Positions 8,275-15,347 of a stretch of DNA of 34,133 nt are shown one piece after another. Source of the stretch: Salinicola peritrichatus (GTDB lineage: Bacteria > Pseudomonadota > Gammaproteobacteria > Pseudomonadales > Halomonadaceae); NCBI RefSeq assembly GCF_003206715.1, contig NZ_PZJU01000060.1, forward strand, positions 1 through 34,133, written 5' to 3'. Every line of letters begins with the position of its first letter. Position 1 is the stretch's first letter. The position numbers were made by a program, and so were the translations under genes. The notes beneath the pieces were generated by a model. The model searched no databases. It was not told where the DNA came from and saw only the letters and a program-made list of their open reading frames with translations.

Positions 8275-11273
8275 GACTTGCCTCCGCCCTTGCCGAACCG
8301 GCCCAGCAGGCGCTGCAGCAACGGCTGGCGAACCCTGCCGCCGCTGACCCGTTGCGATAGCCGCGAGAAGATCTGACCGATGATCATCTTCGAGGCGCTG
8401 GAGAGCATGCGTCCGCCGACCGAGGCGATCTTGCCGCCGATCGTCACCTCGTAGTCGTAGTCGAGCCGGGTATGGCCGCCCTCGATCTCGCTCAGGCGGA
8501 TCCGCGCCGCGCCGTCGGCATTGCCCATGCCGCTGCTGCCGGCGCCGGAGAGGCGCAGCGCGTGCGGAGGATCGAGCTCGCTCAGCTCGACGCGGGCATC
8601 GAAGCGCGCCCGAATCATGCCCACGCCGACGGTGACATCGGCGCGGTAGGTGTTCTCGCCGGTGAGCTCCAGCGCATGGCAACCGGGAATGATCGCCTGC
8701 AGCGTGGCGGGGTCGAGAATGCTGTCGAAGACTTGCCGGGGCGAAGCGGGAATCTCGACGCTATCGCTGGCGGTCAATTTGGAACCGCCGCCGGCGGCCG
8801 CATCCGCTGGCTCTTCGCCGACGCCTTCGGGGCGCGCGGGTTCGTCGATGCCCAGCAGCGTGCGCACCTTCGAGGGCGTCAACGGCAATTCGATGGCGCC
8901 CGGGTCGACGCCTTCCCCCAGCGCATCGGCCACCGCGTTGGCGATGCACACCGGCGTGCTCATGTTGTTGCCTTCGCCGACGCCCTTGGCGCCGAGCGGC
9001 GTGAACGGCGACGGCGTCTCCATGTGCAGGATCACCGGCTCCGGCACTTCCACGCTGGTCGGGATCAGGTAGTCGGCCAGCGTGCCGGAGGCGAAGCTGC
9101 CGTCCTCGCCATAGCGGAACTCCTCGTAAAGCGCCGCGCCGACGGCCTGGGCGAAGGCGCCGCGCACCTGTCCGTCCACCAGTTGCGGGTTGAGCATGCG
9201 GCCGGCATCGTGCAGCGTCACGTAGCGATCGATACGTACCTGGCCGGTGACGGCGTCGATCTCGACGCCGCAGTAGTCGAAGATGAAGCCGTAGCAGAGC
9301 GAGCTGTTGATGCGTTCGTCATCGTCCGGCGCGGTCAGTTCGGCGGGGGTCCAGAAGGCCGTCTCGCGCAGGCCGCCGGCTTCGCTCTCGGGCAGCGTGC
9401 CCGGCGCCCAGTGGGTGGCGCCGGCGAGGCGGTGGAACGAGGCGGAATGCGCGCCATCCAGGGTGAACACACGGCCTTCGGCAAAGCGCACGTCGTCTTG
9501 CTCGACCCGCCACTGCGCGGCGGCAATCGCGGCCAGGCGCGTGCGAACCTTGAGCGCGGCCTTGTGTACGGCGCCCGCCACCGCGCCGGCGAAACGGCTG
9601 GAGTAATTGCCCGAGGCGATCGACCAGGCATCCTTGCCGGTATCCAGTTCGACATCGACGCGTATGGCTTCGATGGCGATACCGAGCACCTCGGCCACGA
9701 CCTGGGCGACCACCGTGCGATGGCCCTGGCCCTGCGGCGTCGAGGAGACGTGAACGCTGACGCCGCCGAGCGGATCGACGCTGATCGTCGCGGTACTCAC
9801 CGCACCGTTCTTGGGCCCGGCGCGACGCCGCTCCTCCGGCGTCATCGCCATGGTGATGTAGCCCATGTTGGAGATCGACGGCTCCACCGCCACGCAGTAA
9901 CCGATGCCGTAGAGCCGGCCTTCGCGGCAGGCGGCGTCGCGGCGCGCACGCAACTCGGCGAGGCCACCGTGTTCGACACCCAGCTCGATGCCATGTGCGT
10001 AATCGCCCGAGTCCAGCAGCGCTCCGGCGGCACAGCGGTAGGGAAAGGCATCCGCGGGGACGAGATTGCGCCGGATCACTTCCAGCGGATCGAGGTCGAG
10101 CTCGATCGCGATCCGCTGCATCAGGCGCTCGAGGGCGAAGTACACCTGCGGGCCGCCGAAGCCGCGGTTCAGCCCGCTCGGCGTCTTGTTGGTCATCACG
10201 ATGCGATTGCGAACCGCGAGATGGGGAATCGCGTAGGCGCCGGTGAGATTGCCGTGCATGCGATAGGTCGTGGCCGGCTCGGGTGCGCGCAGGTAGGCAC
10301 CGCAGTCGTCCAGTTGGTCGAAGCACAGCGCGGACACCTGCCCTTCGCCGTCGAAGGCGGCGTCGATCGTGGTGACCCGGTTGGTTGCCGACGAGGCTCC
10401 CTGCAGGTGTTCGAGGCGATCCTCGACCCACTTGACCGGCGCCCCGACCTTGCGCGCCGCCAGCGCCATCGTCACCACATAGGGAAAAACGCCCTGCTTG
10501 ATGCCGAAACTGCCGCCGGAATCCGCTGGCGTGCGCAGGCGCAGGCGATTGCCCGGCACTTGCAGCGCCCGCGCCATCACCGAATGGATCGCGAACGGCC
10601 CCTGGAAATTGGCCATCACGTCGTAACCGCCCTCGGCGGCGTCGTACTGGCCAACCACGACGTAGCACTCGATCGGCGTACAGGAACTGCGCGGGTAGCG
10701 CACCTTGAGCGAGAGCGTGCGATCCGCCGTCCGAAATGCAGCTTCCGGGTCGCCGTAGCGGAAGTGACGATCGTTGACCACGTTATCGCCCACGGCATCG
10801 TGCAGCAGCGTCTCCCGGTCGCCGGCCGCCGCTTCGGGATCGACGAGCGCGGGCAGAATCTCGTATTCGACCTTGACCGCGTCCAGCGCGTCTTCGGCGA
10901 GGTAACGATCCTCGGCGATGACGACCGCCACCGGCTCGCCGACGTAGCGCACCTTGTCGACCGCCAGGCACCAGTGCTCCATGGGCTGGCGCACTCCGAC
11001 CGCAAACGGTGACGCCCAGCGCTTGACGTCTTCGCCGGTCAGCACTCCGCGCACGCCCGGCAGGCCCAGGGCCGCCTCGATCGCGACCCGCTTCAGTCGT
11101 GCATGGGCATGCGGCGAGCGCACGATGGCGGCGTGAAGCGTGCCCGGCGGCACGGCGAGATCATCGGCGTAACGTCCCAGGCCACGCAGCAACGCCTCGT
11201 CCTCGACCCGCGCCTGGCGCTTGCCGATCAGCGAACATGACTGCTCGTCGCGAAGCGAAACTTCTGTATTCAT
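8271..11273 (-). CDS. hmfA: Molybdenum hydroxylase large subunit fused to CoxG/SRPBCC domain, probable furoyl-CoA dehydrogenase
   Basis: This 1000-residue catalytic subunit binds the molybdopterin cofactor. The N-terminal domain (LLRGLGRYADDL, RSPHAHARL) and the molybdenum-binding domains follow the aldehyde oxidase/xanthine dehydrogenase pattern. They include GGSFGIKQG, the arginine loop GLNRGFGGPQ near residue 367, and the catalytic glutamate in GAKGVGEGNN near residue 766. After about residue 832 comes a second domain of the CoxG/SRPBCC type (VEIPASPRQVFDSILDP, IIPGC) with a basic, probably helical tail. The start at 11273 (MNTEVSLRD) has GAGGAG seven bases upstream and is preferred to the GTG at 11300. 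It is the first gene of the operon. In known furoate clusters this subunit hydroxylates furoyl-CoA at ring position 5. CO dehydrogenase is less likely because the CO-specific cysteine loop is absent. Confidence 0.82.
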   Translation of the reverse strand: MNTEVSLRDEQSCSLIGKRQARVEDEALLRGLGRYADDLAVPPGTLHAAIVRSPHAHARLKRVAIEAALGLPGVRGVLTGEDVKRWASPFAVGVRQPMEHWCLAVDKVRYVGEPVAVVIAEDRYLAEDALDAVKVEYEILPALVDPEAAAGDRETLLHDAVGDNVVNDRHFRYGDPEAAFRTADRTLSLKVRYPRSSCTPIECYVVVGQYDAAEGGYDVMANFQGPFAIHSVMARALQVPGNRLRLRTPADSGGSFGIKQGVFPYVVTMALAARKVGAPVKWVEDRLEHLQGASSATNRVTTIDAAFDGEGQVSALCFDQLDDCGAYLRAPEPATTYRMHGNLTGAYAIPHLAVRNRIVMTNKTPSGLNRGFGGPQVYFALERLMQRIAIELDLDPLEVIRRNLVPADAFPYRCAAGALLDSGDYAHGIELGVEHGGLAELRARRDAACREGRLYGIGYCVAVEPSISNMGYITMAMTPEERRRAGPKNGAVSTATISVDPLGGVSVHVSSTPQGQGHRTVVAQVVAEVLGIAIEAIRVDVELDTGKDAWSIASGNYSSRFAGAVAGAVHKAALKVRTRLAAIAAAQWRVEQDDVRFAEGRVFTLDGAHSASFHRLAGATHWAPGTLPESEAGGLRETAFWTPAELTAPDDDERINSSLCYGFIFDYCGVEIDAVTGQVRIDRYVTLHDAGRMLNPQLVDGQVRGAFAQAVGAALYEEFRYGEDGSFASGTLADYLIPTSVEVPEPVILHMETPSPFTPLGAKGVGEGNNMSTPVCIANAVADALGEGVDPGAIELPLTPSKVRTLLGIDEPARPEGVGEEPADAAAGGGSKLTASDSVEIPASPRQVFDSILDPATLQAIIPGCHALELTGENTYRADVTVGVGMIRARFDARVELSELDPPHALRLSGAGSSGMGNADGAARIRLSEIEGGHTRLDYDYEVTIGGKIASVGGRMLSSASKMIIGQIFSRLSQRVSGGRVRQPLLQRLLGRFGKGGGKS

Positions 11274-11466
11274 CGATGACTCCTCGATGGGCGTGACCAC
11301 ATGGCGAGGAGTCTAGGGAGAGCAAGAGCGGCAGGCATTGCCGCTGAATATGGCGTTTGATGCCGGAGTCTACGGATTTGCCCGAGAGTCTGATTTCGCG
11401 ACTAAAGTCTAATGACGACAATGACTTAGTTGGCGCAAAGGCATTCGACGTTGGTCGCAAGCGGTC
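11274..11466 (-). promoter_or_regulatory. Promoter region of the furoate-type operon with phased AGACT repeats
   Basis: Read on the minus strand, AGACT occurs four times, at 11410-11406, 11391-11387, 11371-11367 and 11314-11310. The first three copies are 19 and 20 bases apart, about two helical turns, which is the spacing typical of paired AraC-family half-sites. A possible -10 box, CATATT (11352-11347), has a poor -35 region (CCGTAG) touching the third repeat, as expected for an activator-dependent promoter. All of this is pattern reading without experimental support. The AraC-family protein encoded at 2146-2997 would be the natural binder. Confidence 0.45.
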
Positions 11467-11952
11467 TCAATCGCGGAAGTTGTTGTACTGCAACGGCAGA
11501 TCGGGGCCGTCCTCGCCCTTCAGCAAGGCGATCGCCTGTTGCAGGTCGTCGCGCTTCTTGCCGCTGACACGGATCTTGTCGCCCTGGATCGCGGCCTGAA
11601 CCTTGAGCTTCGAATCCTTGAGCAGTTTGACGATCGCCTTGGCATCGGGCTGCTCCAGCCCTTGCTTGAGCTCGACCTGCTGGCGTGCCTTGACCCCGGA
11701 AGTCTGCGCCTCCTTGATCTCCATGCAACGCGGGTCGATACCGCGGCCGATCAGCTTGTTGCGCAGCACGTCGATCATCTGCTGCAGCTGGAACTCGGCG
11801 TCCGCCTCGATCGAGACGGTCTCGCCCTCCAGCGTGAAACTGGCATCCACGCCGCGGAAGTCGAAGCGGGTCTGGATTTCACGATTGGCCTGGTCGACCG
11901 CATTGGTGGCTTCGTGGCGATCGAACTCGGATACGATGTCGAAAGACGGCAT
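11467..11952 (-). CDS. yajQ: YajQ family nucleotide-binding protein
   Basis: This 161-residue cytoplasmic protein matches YajQ along its whole length: MPSFDIVSEFDRHE at the start, TRFDFRGVDASFTLEG, VKLLKDSKLKVQAAIQGDKI in the second half, and the ending LPLQYNNFRD. Family members have two ferredoxin-like folds and bind nucleotides. Some bind cyclic di-GMP, for example in Xanthomonas and Pseudomonas. The start at 11952 is the conserved family start, and the ATG or other start 51 bases upstream is not needed. The gene sits 60 bases downstream of the GNAT gene on the same strand. No clear terminator separates it from the furoate-type operon promoter. Confidence 0.95.
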   Translation of the reverse strand: MPSFDIVSEFDRHEATNAVDQANREIQTRFDFRGVDASFTLEGETVSIEADAEFQLQQMIDVLRNKLIGRGIDPRCMEIKEAQTSGVKARQQVELKQGLEQPDAKAIVKLLKDSKLKVQAAIQGDKIRVSGKKRDDLQQAIALLKGEDGPDLPLQYNNFRD

Positions 11953-12012
11953 GCTATTGATTCCTATATCAAAAAAGTCTCTGGCCAAAAAATTCGTCGG
12001 CAACCCAGCGGG

Positions 12013-12498
12013 TCATTCGGCGGACGCGACATTCGTCGCCTCGATGGCGTCGAGCCGCTTGTCCATCCGCCAGGCGGCACAGCCGTCGGCGTAGTAATCA
12101 TCGAGCCAGCGATGGGCAACGAATCCCATGCGGCGATAGAGCCCCATCGCCACCCGGTTGTCGGCGCGCACCTCCAACGCCAGGCGCTGGCTGCCCCGCT
12201 CCCGCGCGGCAGCCTCGAGCGCCTGGAGCAGTTCCCGGCCCAAACCGCTGCCGCGGGCTTCGGGATCGACGCAGAACGAGTAGAGCCGCGCCGTTCGGCT
12301 GTTGCGCCGGAACAGTAGCGTACCGTAACCGATCACGCGCTGGTCGTCGGTCACGGCAATCAGCGTCCGTGCATTGGCACGGGAGAGCAAGTGGGCGAGT
12401 TGCCGGCGACTGAAGCGGTCGCCTTCGAAGCAGCGTTCTTCCAATCGATACAGGGCATCGCAATCGGCCGGCTGGCCGGGGCGGAGGGTGCGAAGCAT
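12013..12498 (-). CDS. GNAT-family N-acetyltransferase (RimI-like)
   Basis: This 161-residue protein has a single GNAT fold. The acetyl-CoA binding signature V-D-P-E-A-R-G-S-G-L-G is central, followed by ALEVRADNRVAMGLYRRMGF, which is typical of RimI-like enzymes. The gene is divergent from an ATP-grasp ligase of the RLAN/RimK type. The pairing of such ligases with GNAT enzymes has been described in comparative genomics as a probable peptide or small-molecule modification system. The start at 12498 (MLRTLRPGQP) is preferred over the GTG at 12516 by homology-like length. Neither has a strong ribosome binding site. The substrate is unknown. Confidence 0.85.
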   Translation of the reverse strand: MLRTLRPGQPADCDALYRLEERCFEGDRFSRRQLAHLLSRANARTLIAVTDDQRVIGYGTLLFRRNSRTARLYSFCVDPEARGSGLGRELLQALEAAARERGSQRLALEVRADNRVAMGLYRRMGFVAHRWLDDYYADGCAAWRMDKRLDAIEATNVASAE

Positions 12499-12710
12499 GA
12501 GTGGCGCTCGTTCCACAGCAATTCGGTGTGATCCCGGCGCGAACCGGCAGATGAATCCGTCCGGCCCGCCGTGGGCGGCTATGATGAAATTATTTCACGG
12601 CGGCAACCGCTTGTCGCGATTCTCCGGCCAGCGCATGCTGGCGCCACGAAAAGCGCCGTTCGGAAAGCGCAAGCAGCCCCGCCAGGCACGCGCAGAGGAG
12701 CCACCGATTG
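12499..12710. promoter_or_regulatory. Divergent intergenic region, GNAT to ATP-grasp gene
   Basis: These bases lie between two divergent genes and must hold at least one promoter. A perfect 13-base palindrome, TGAAATtATTTCA, lies at 12585-12597. It directly overlaps a possible -10 box, TATGAT (12580-12585), for the rightward gene. No good -35 box was found. GAGGAG at 12695-12700 is the ribosome binding site of the ATP-grasp gene. The palindrome could be an operator, but no regulator is identified. Confidence 0.4.
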
Positions 12711-14198
12711 ATGTCACGCCTGCGTATCGTCGTCGACCGATTGGCCGACTGGCAGCCCTACTATCCTTCCGACGATCTGATCGCTGCGGCGGACTTTCTG
12801 GCACTGGATGGCGCGGCGAGCGCCGACGATGCCAGCCATGTGATCAACCTGTGCGCCAACCTCGACTATCTCGAGACCGGCTACTATGTCTCGCTGCTGG
12901 CCCAGGCTCACGATCAGCGCGTGCTGCCGAGCGTGGAGACGCTCAACCAACTATCGCGCAAGGCGCTGATCGACATGCAGCTGGCCTCGATCGATCCGCT
13001 GCTGCTGGAGCTGGATCGTCGCGGCGCCTTGAGCGGCGATTCGCTGACGCTGCGCGTGCTGTTCGGCGAGTGCCGCGAGCCGGAACTGCAGCGTCTGGCC
13101 CGGCGGCTGTTCGAGCGCCTGCCCCTGCCACTGCTCGAGGCCCGTTTCGAAAAGCGCCAGGGCGCGTGGCGACTGGCCCGGCTCAGGCCGTTGGCGCTGA
13201 CGGCGCTCGCCAACAGCGAAGAGGATCTGTTCGCCAGCGCCCTGAATCGTCATTCGATGAAGGTCTGGCGCACGCCGCGGGCACGCCGCCGCTATCGCTT
13301 CGACCTGGCGATCCTGGTCGACCCGCAGGAGAAACTGCCGCCGAGCAACAAGGGCGCGATCAAGCGTTTCATTCGCGCCGGACGCAAGCTCGGCATCGAC
13401 GTCAGCCTCATCACCCACCGCGACGCCGGCCGCCTGGCGGAGTTCGATGCGCTGTTCATTCGCGAAACCACGCGGCTCGATCATCATACCTACCGCATGG
13501 CCAAGAAGGCCGAGCACGAAGGGCTGGTGGTGATCGACGACCCGCAGTCGATCCTGCGCTGCACCAACAAGATCTATCTCCACGCGCTGCTGGGGACCCA
13601 CAAGATCCCCGCGCCTCGCGGCCGCCTGTTGCACCGCAGCGATATGCGCCAGCTCGGCGACAAGCTTGCCGGCCTCCACTATCCGCTGGTGCTGAAAGTG
13701 CCGGATGGCGCCTTTTCCCGAGGCGTGGTCAAGATCCGCTCGCGCGGCGAGCTGGAGGCCGAAGCGCCGTGCCTGTTCGAATCCTCGGCGCTGCTGCTGC
13801 TGCAGGAGTGGCTGCCGACCGATTTCGACTGGCGCATCGGCGTGCTCGACGGCCAGGTGCTGTTCGCCAGCCGCTACTTCATGGCACGCGGCCACTGGCA
13901 GATCTACGATCATTCCAGCGGCAAGACCCGTAGCGGCGGCTTCACCACCCACGATCCAGCGGAAGTACCGGTGCCGGTGGTCAAGGCCGCGCTACGCGCC
14001 ACCCGGTTGATCGGCAATGGGCTCTACGGCGTCGACCTCAAGCAGATCGGCGAACGCGTGGTGGTAATCGAGGTCAACGACAATCCTAACCTGGATGTCG
14101 GAGTCGAGGACGTGGTGCTCAAGGATGCGCTCTACGAGCGAGTGATGGCGGTATTCCTGCAGCGGATGGAACGCCGACTGGAGCGCAAGCCGGCATGA
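12711..14198 (+). CDS. RimK-type ATP-grasp ligase with N-terminal RLAN domain
   Basis: This 495-residue protein has an N-terminal domain (about 1-200) that resembles the RimK-like ATP-grasp N-terminal (RLAN) domain. A C-terminal ATP-grasp ligase domain follows. Landmarks of the ligase part are FDALFIRETT, DDPQSILRCTNKIYLHALL, the lysine-bearing PLVLKVPDGAFSRGVVKI and the metal-binding end GVDLKQIGERVVVIEVNDNP. Such enzymes join a carboxylate and an amine with ATP, often adding amino acids to a peptide or protein end. The real substrate here is not known. The gene is divergent from a GNAT gene. The start at 12711 is preferred to the TTG at 12708. GAGGAG stands 10 bases before the ATG. The family is common in Gammaproteobacteria. 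Confidence 0.85.
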   Translation: MSRLRIVVDRLADWQPYYPSDDLIAAADFLALDGAASADDASHVINLCANLDYLETGYYVSLLAQAHDQRVLPSVETLNQLSRKALIDMQLASIDPLLLELDRRGALSGDSLTLRVLFGECREPELQRLARRLFERLPLPLLEARFEKRQGAWRLARLRPLALTALANSEEDLFASALNRHSMKVWRTPRARRRYRFDLAILVDPQEKLPPSNKGAIKRFIRAGRKLGIDVSLITHRDAGRLAEFDALFIRETTRLDHHTYRMAKKAEHEGLVVIDDPQSILRCTNKIYLHALLGTHKIPAPRGRLLHRSDMRQLGDKLAGLHYPLVLKVPDGAFSRGVVKIRSRGELEAEAPCLFESSALLLLQEWLPTDFDWRIGVLDGQVLFASRYFMARGHWQIYDHSSGKTRSGGFTTHDPAEVPVPVVKAALRATRLIGNGLYGVDLKQIGERVVVIEVNDNPNLDVGVEDVVLKDALYERVMAVFLQRMERRLERKPA

Positions 14199-14205
14199 AG
14201 TGAAA

Positions 14206-14226
14206 CGCCGCCGGCCTCAGGCGGCG
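14206..14226. terminator. Hairpin between convergent genes
   Basis: CGCCGCC and GGCGGCG form a perfect 7-bp stem around a 7-base loop between the convergent ATP-grasp and DUF2797 genes. The right arm lies in the last codons of the DUF2797 gene. No T tract follows on either strand, so the efficiency as an intrinsic terminator is doubtful. Confidence 0.4.
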
Positions 14227-15077
14227 TCGACGTCGATCCGGTAGCCGGCGAATTTGCGCAGGTTGATCACCCCGCGATCCAGAATCAGGTACTGGCCCTT
14301 GAGCCCCATCAGGGTGCCCTCGACCAGCGGCGTCTTGTCGAAGTTGAACGACACGATCTTGCGCGGCCACTCGAGCACCGGATAGTCGATCGCCAGCGGC
14401 CGCGCATCGTCGATGGGCCGAATGGCACCCTCGCCGAAACGCTCGCGCAACGCCGCCAGGTCCGGCGCCAGCGCGCCCAGCAATCGATCCCTTTCCGCCA
14501 TCAGGTCGAGCGGCTCCACTTCGCCCTTGAGCATCGCCCGCCAGTTGGTGCGGTCGGAAACCCGCGACTTGAACAGCGTCTCCACCAGCCCGGACTGCTG
14601 CCGGGTGTCGACTTCGAGAATCGGCAGCGCCTGGATCGCGCCCTGGTCCAGCCAGCGTGTCGGCGTGTTGGTGCCGCGGGTGATGCCCACCTTGAGCCCC
14701 GAGGCGTTGGCCAGATAGACGAGGTGCGGACGAAAGCAGTGGCGCTCGCCCCACTCGGGCTCGCGGCAGGTGCCCTTGAAGTAATGGCAGGTTTCCGGCC
14801 GCACGAGGCATAGATCGCACTGCGCCAGCGTGCTGAAGCAGGGGTAGCAGTATCCCTGGCCGAAACTCTTGCGCGTCGCGCGACCGCAATGGACGCAGTG
14901 AATGGCACCCGTATGGTGCAGGCGGATCCGTTGCCCCAACTTGGCATTGAGCGCCAGATGCTGCTCACTGGCGCGCAAGCGGTAGTCGGCCGTACCGGAA
15001 GCGGGCAGCCGAATCTCCAGTTTGCGCAGTTGGCCGCTGACGCGCTCGCCGGGCTCCGTCAGGATCAGTTGATCCAT
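14217..15077 (-). CDS. DUF2797 domain-containing protein
   Basis: This 286-residue protein has a cysteine-rich zinc-ribbon-like region in its first half: CVHCGRATRKSFGQGYCYPC, then CDLC and a later CHYFKGTC. The middle segment HLVYLANASGLKVGITRGTN resembles a GIY-YIG-like core, with Y, L-K-V-G-I and a downstream R-W. That is the pattern I know for DUF2797. The function of the family is unknown. The start at 15077 overlaps the stop of the DUF1315 gene by 13 bases, so the two are translationally coupled. A longer upstream open frame of 56 codons lies over that gene and is not used. The conserved run glpG, DUF1315, DUF2797 looks like one operon. Confidence 0.82.
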   Translation of the reverse strand: MDQLILTEPGERVSGQLRKLEIRLPASGTADYRLRASEQHLALNAKLGQRIRLHHTGAIHCVHCGRATRKSFGQGYCYPCFSTLAQCDLCLVRPETCHYFKGTCREPEWGERHCFRPHLVYLANASGLKVGITRGTNTPTRWLDQGAIQALPILEVDTRQQSGLVETLFKSRVSDRTNWRAMLKGEVEPLDLMAERDRLLGALAPDLAALRERFGEGAIRPIDDARPLAIDYPVLEWPRKIVSFNFDKTPLVEGTLMGLKGQYLILDRGVINLRKFAGYRIDVDAA

Positions 15078-15331
15078 TTGACTGCCGCTTCCTCCGCGGA
15101 CGAGTGGCTTCCCGAGGCACATTCGTTGCGCTCCAGGTAGCCGACCCGCTGCTCGGCGGGGACATCGTGGATCATCTCGTACTTGATCACCGCCTCCAGA
15201 CAGAGCTCGGTCTGCTCCGCGCTCAAGCGGCGGCCATCGGGCCACTTGCGCAGTTGAATCGCCTGCTTGAAGTTCTCGTACATCGCCGGCGTCATCTGCG
15301 CGACCATGCGGTCGAAGTTCATCTCGTTCAT
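15065..15331 (-). CDS. DUF1315 (YeaC-like) family protein
   Basis: This small cytoplasmic protein of 88 residues has the family pattern: NFDRMVAQMTPAMYENFKQA, then LRKWPDGRRLSAEQTELCLEA and VIKYE. The start at 15331 (MNEMNFDRM) is preferred because CAGGAGA precedes it by about eight bases. The longer frame to 15373 would overlap the glpG stop. The tail after YLERNE is low in similarity and overlaps the next gene. The function is not known. The gene lies 16 bases after glpG and overlaps the DUF2797 gene by 13 bases. Confidence 0.85.
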   Translation of the reverse strand: MNEMNFDRMVAQMTPAMYENFKQAIQLRKWPDGRRLSAEQTELCLEAVIKYEMIHDVPAEQRVGYLERNECASGSHSSAEEAAVKWIN

Positions 15332-15347
15332 GATGTTTCTCCTGCGT

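Noticed and set aside
8472-11012. 846-codon plus-strand frame over the molybdenum subunit gene
   Set aside because: High GC gives long antisense frames. Its composition (Arg, Gly, Asp, His) is typical of a shadow and no domain is visible, while the minus strand encodes a complete hydroxylase subunit.
8271-11273. CO dehydrogenase large subunit (coxL)
   Set aside because: The active-site loop lacks the CO-type cysteine motif, and the operon contains a CoA ligase and a crotonase, which fit furoate but not CO oxidation.
14206-14226. Certain bidirectional terminator
   Set aside because: The stem is perfect, but no T tract follows on either strand, so only a low-confidence call was kept.
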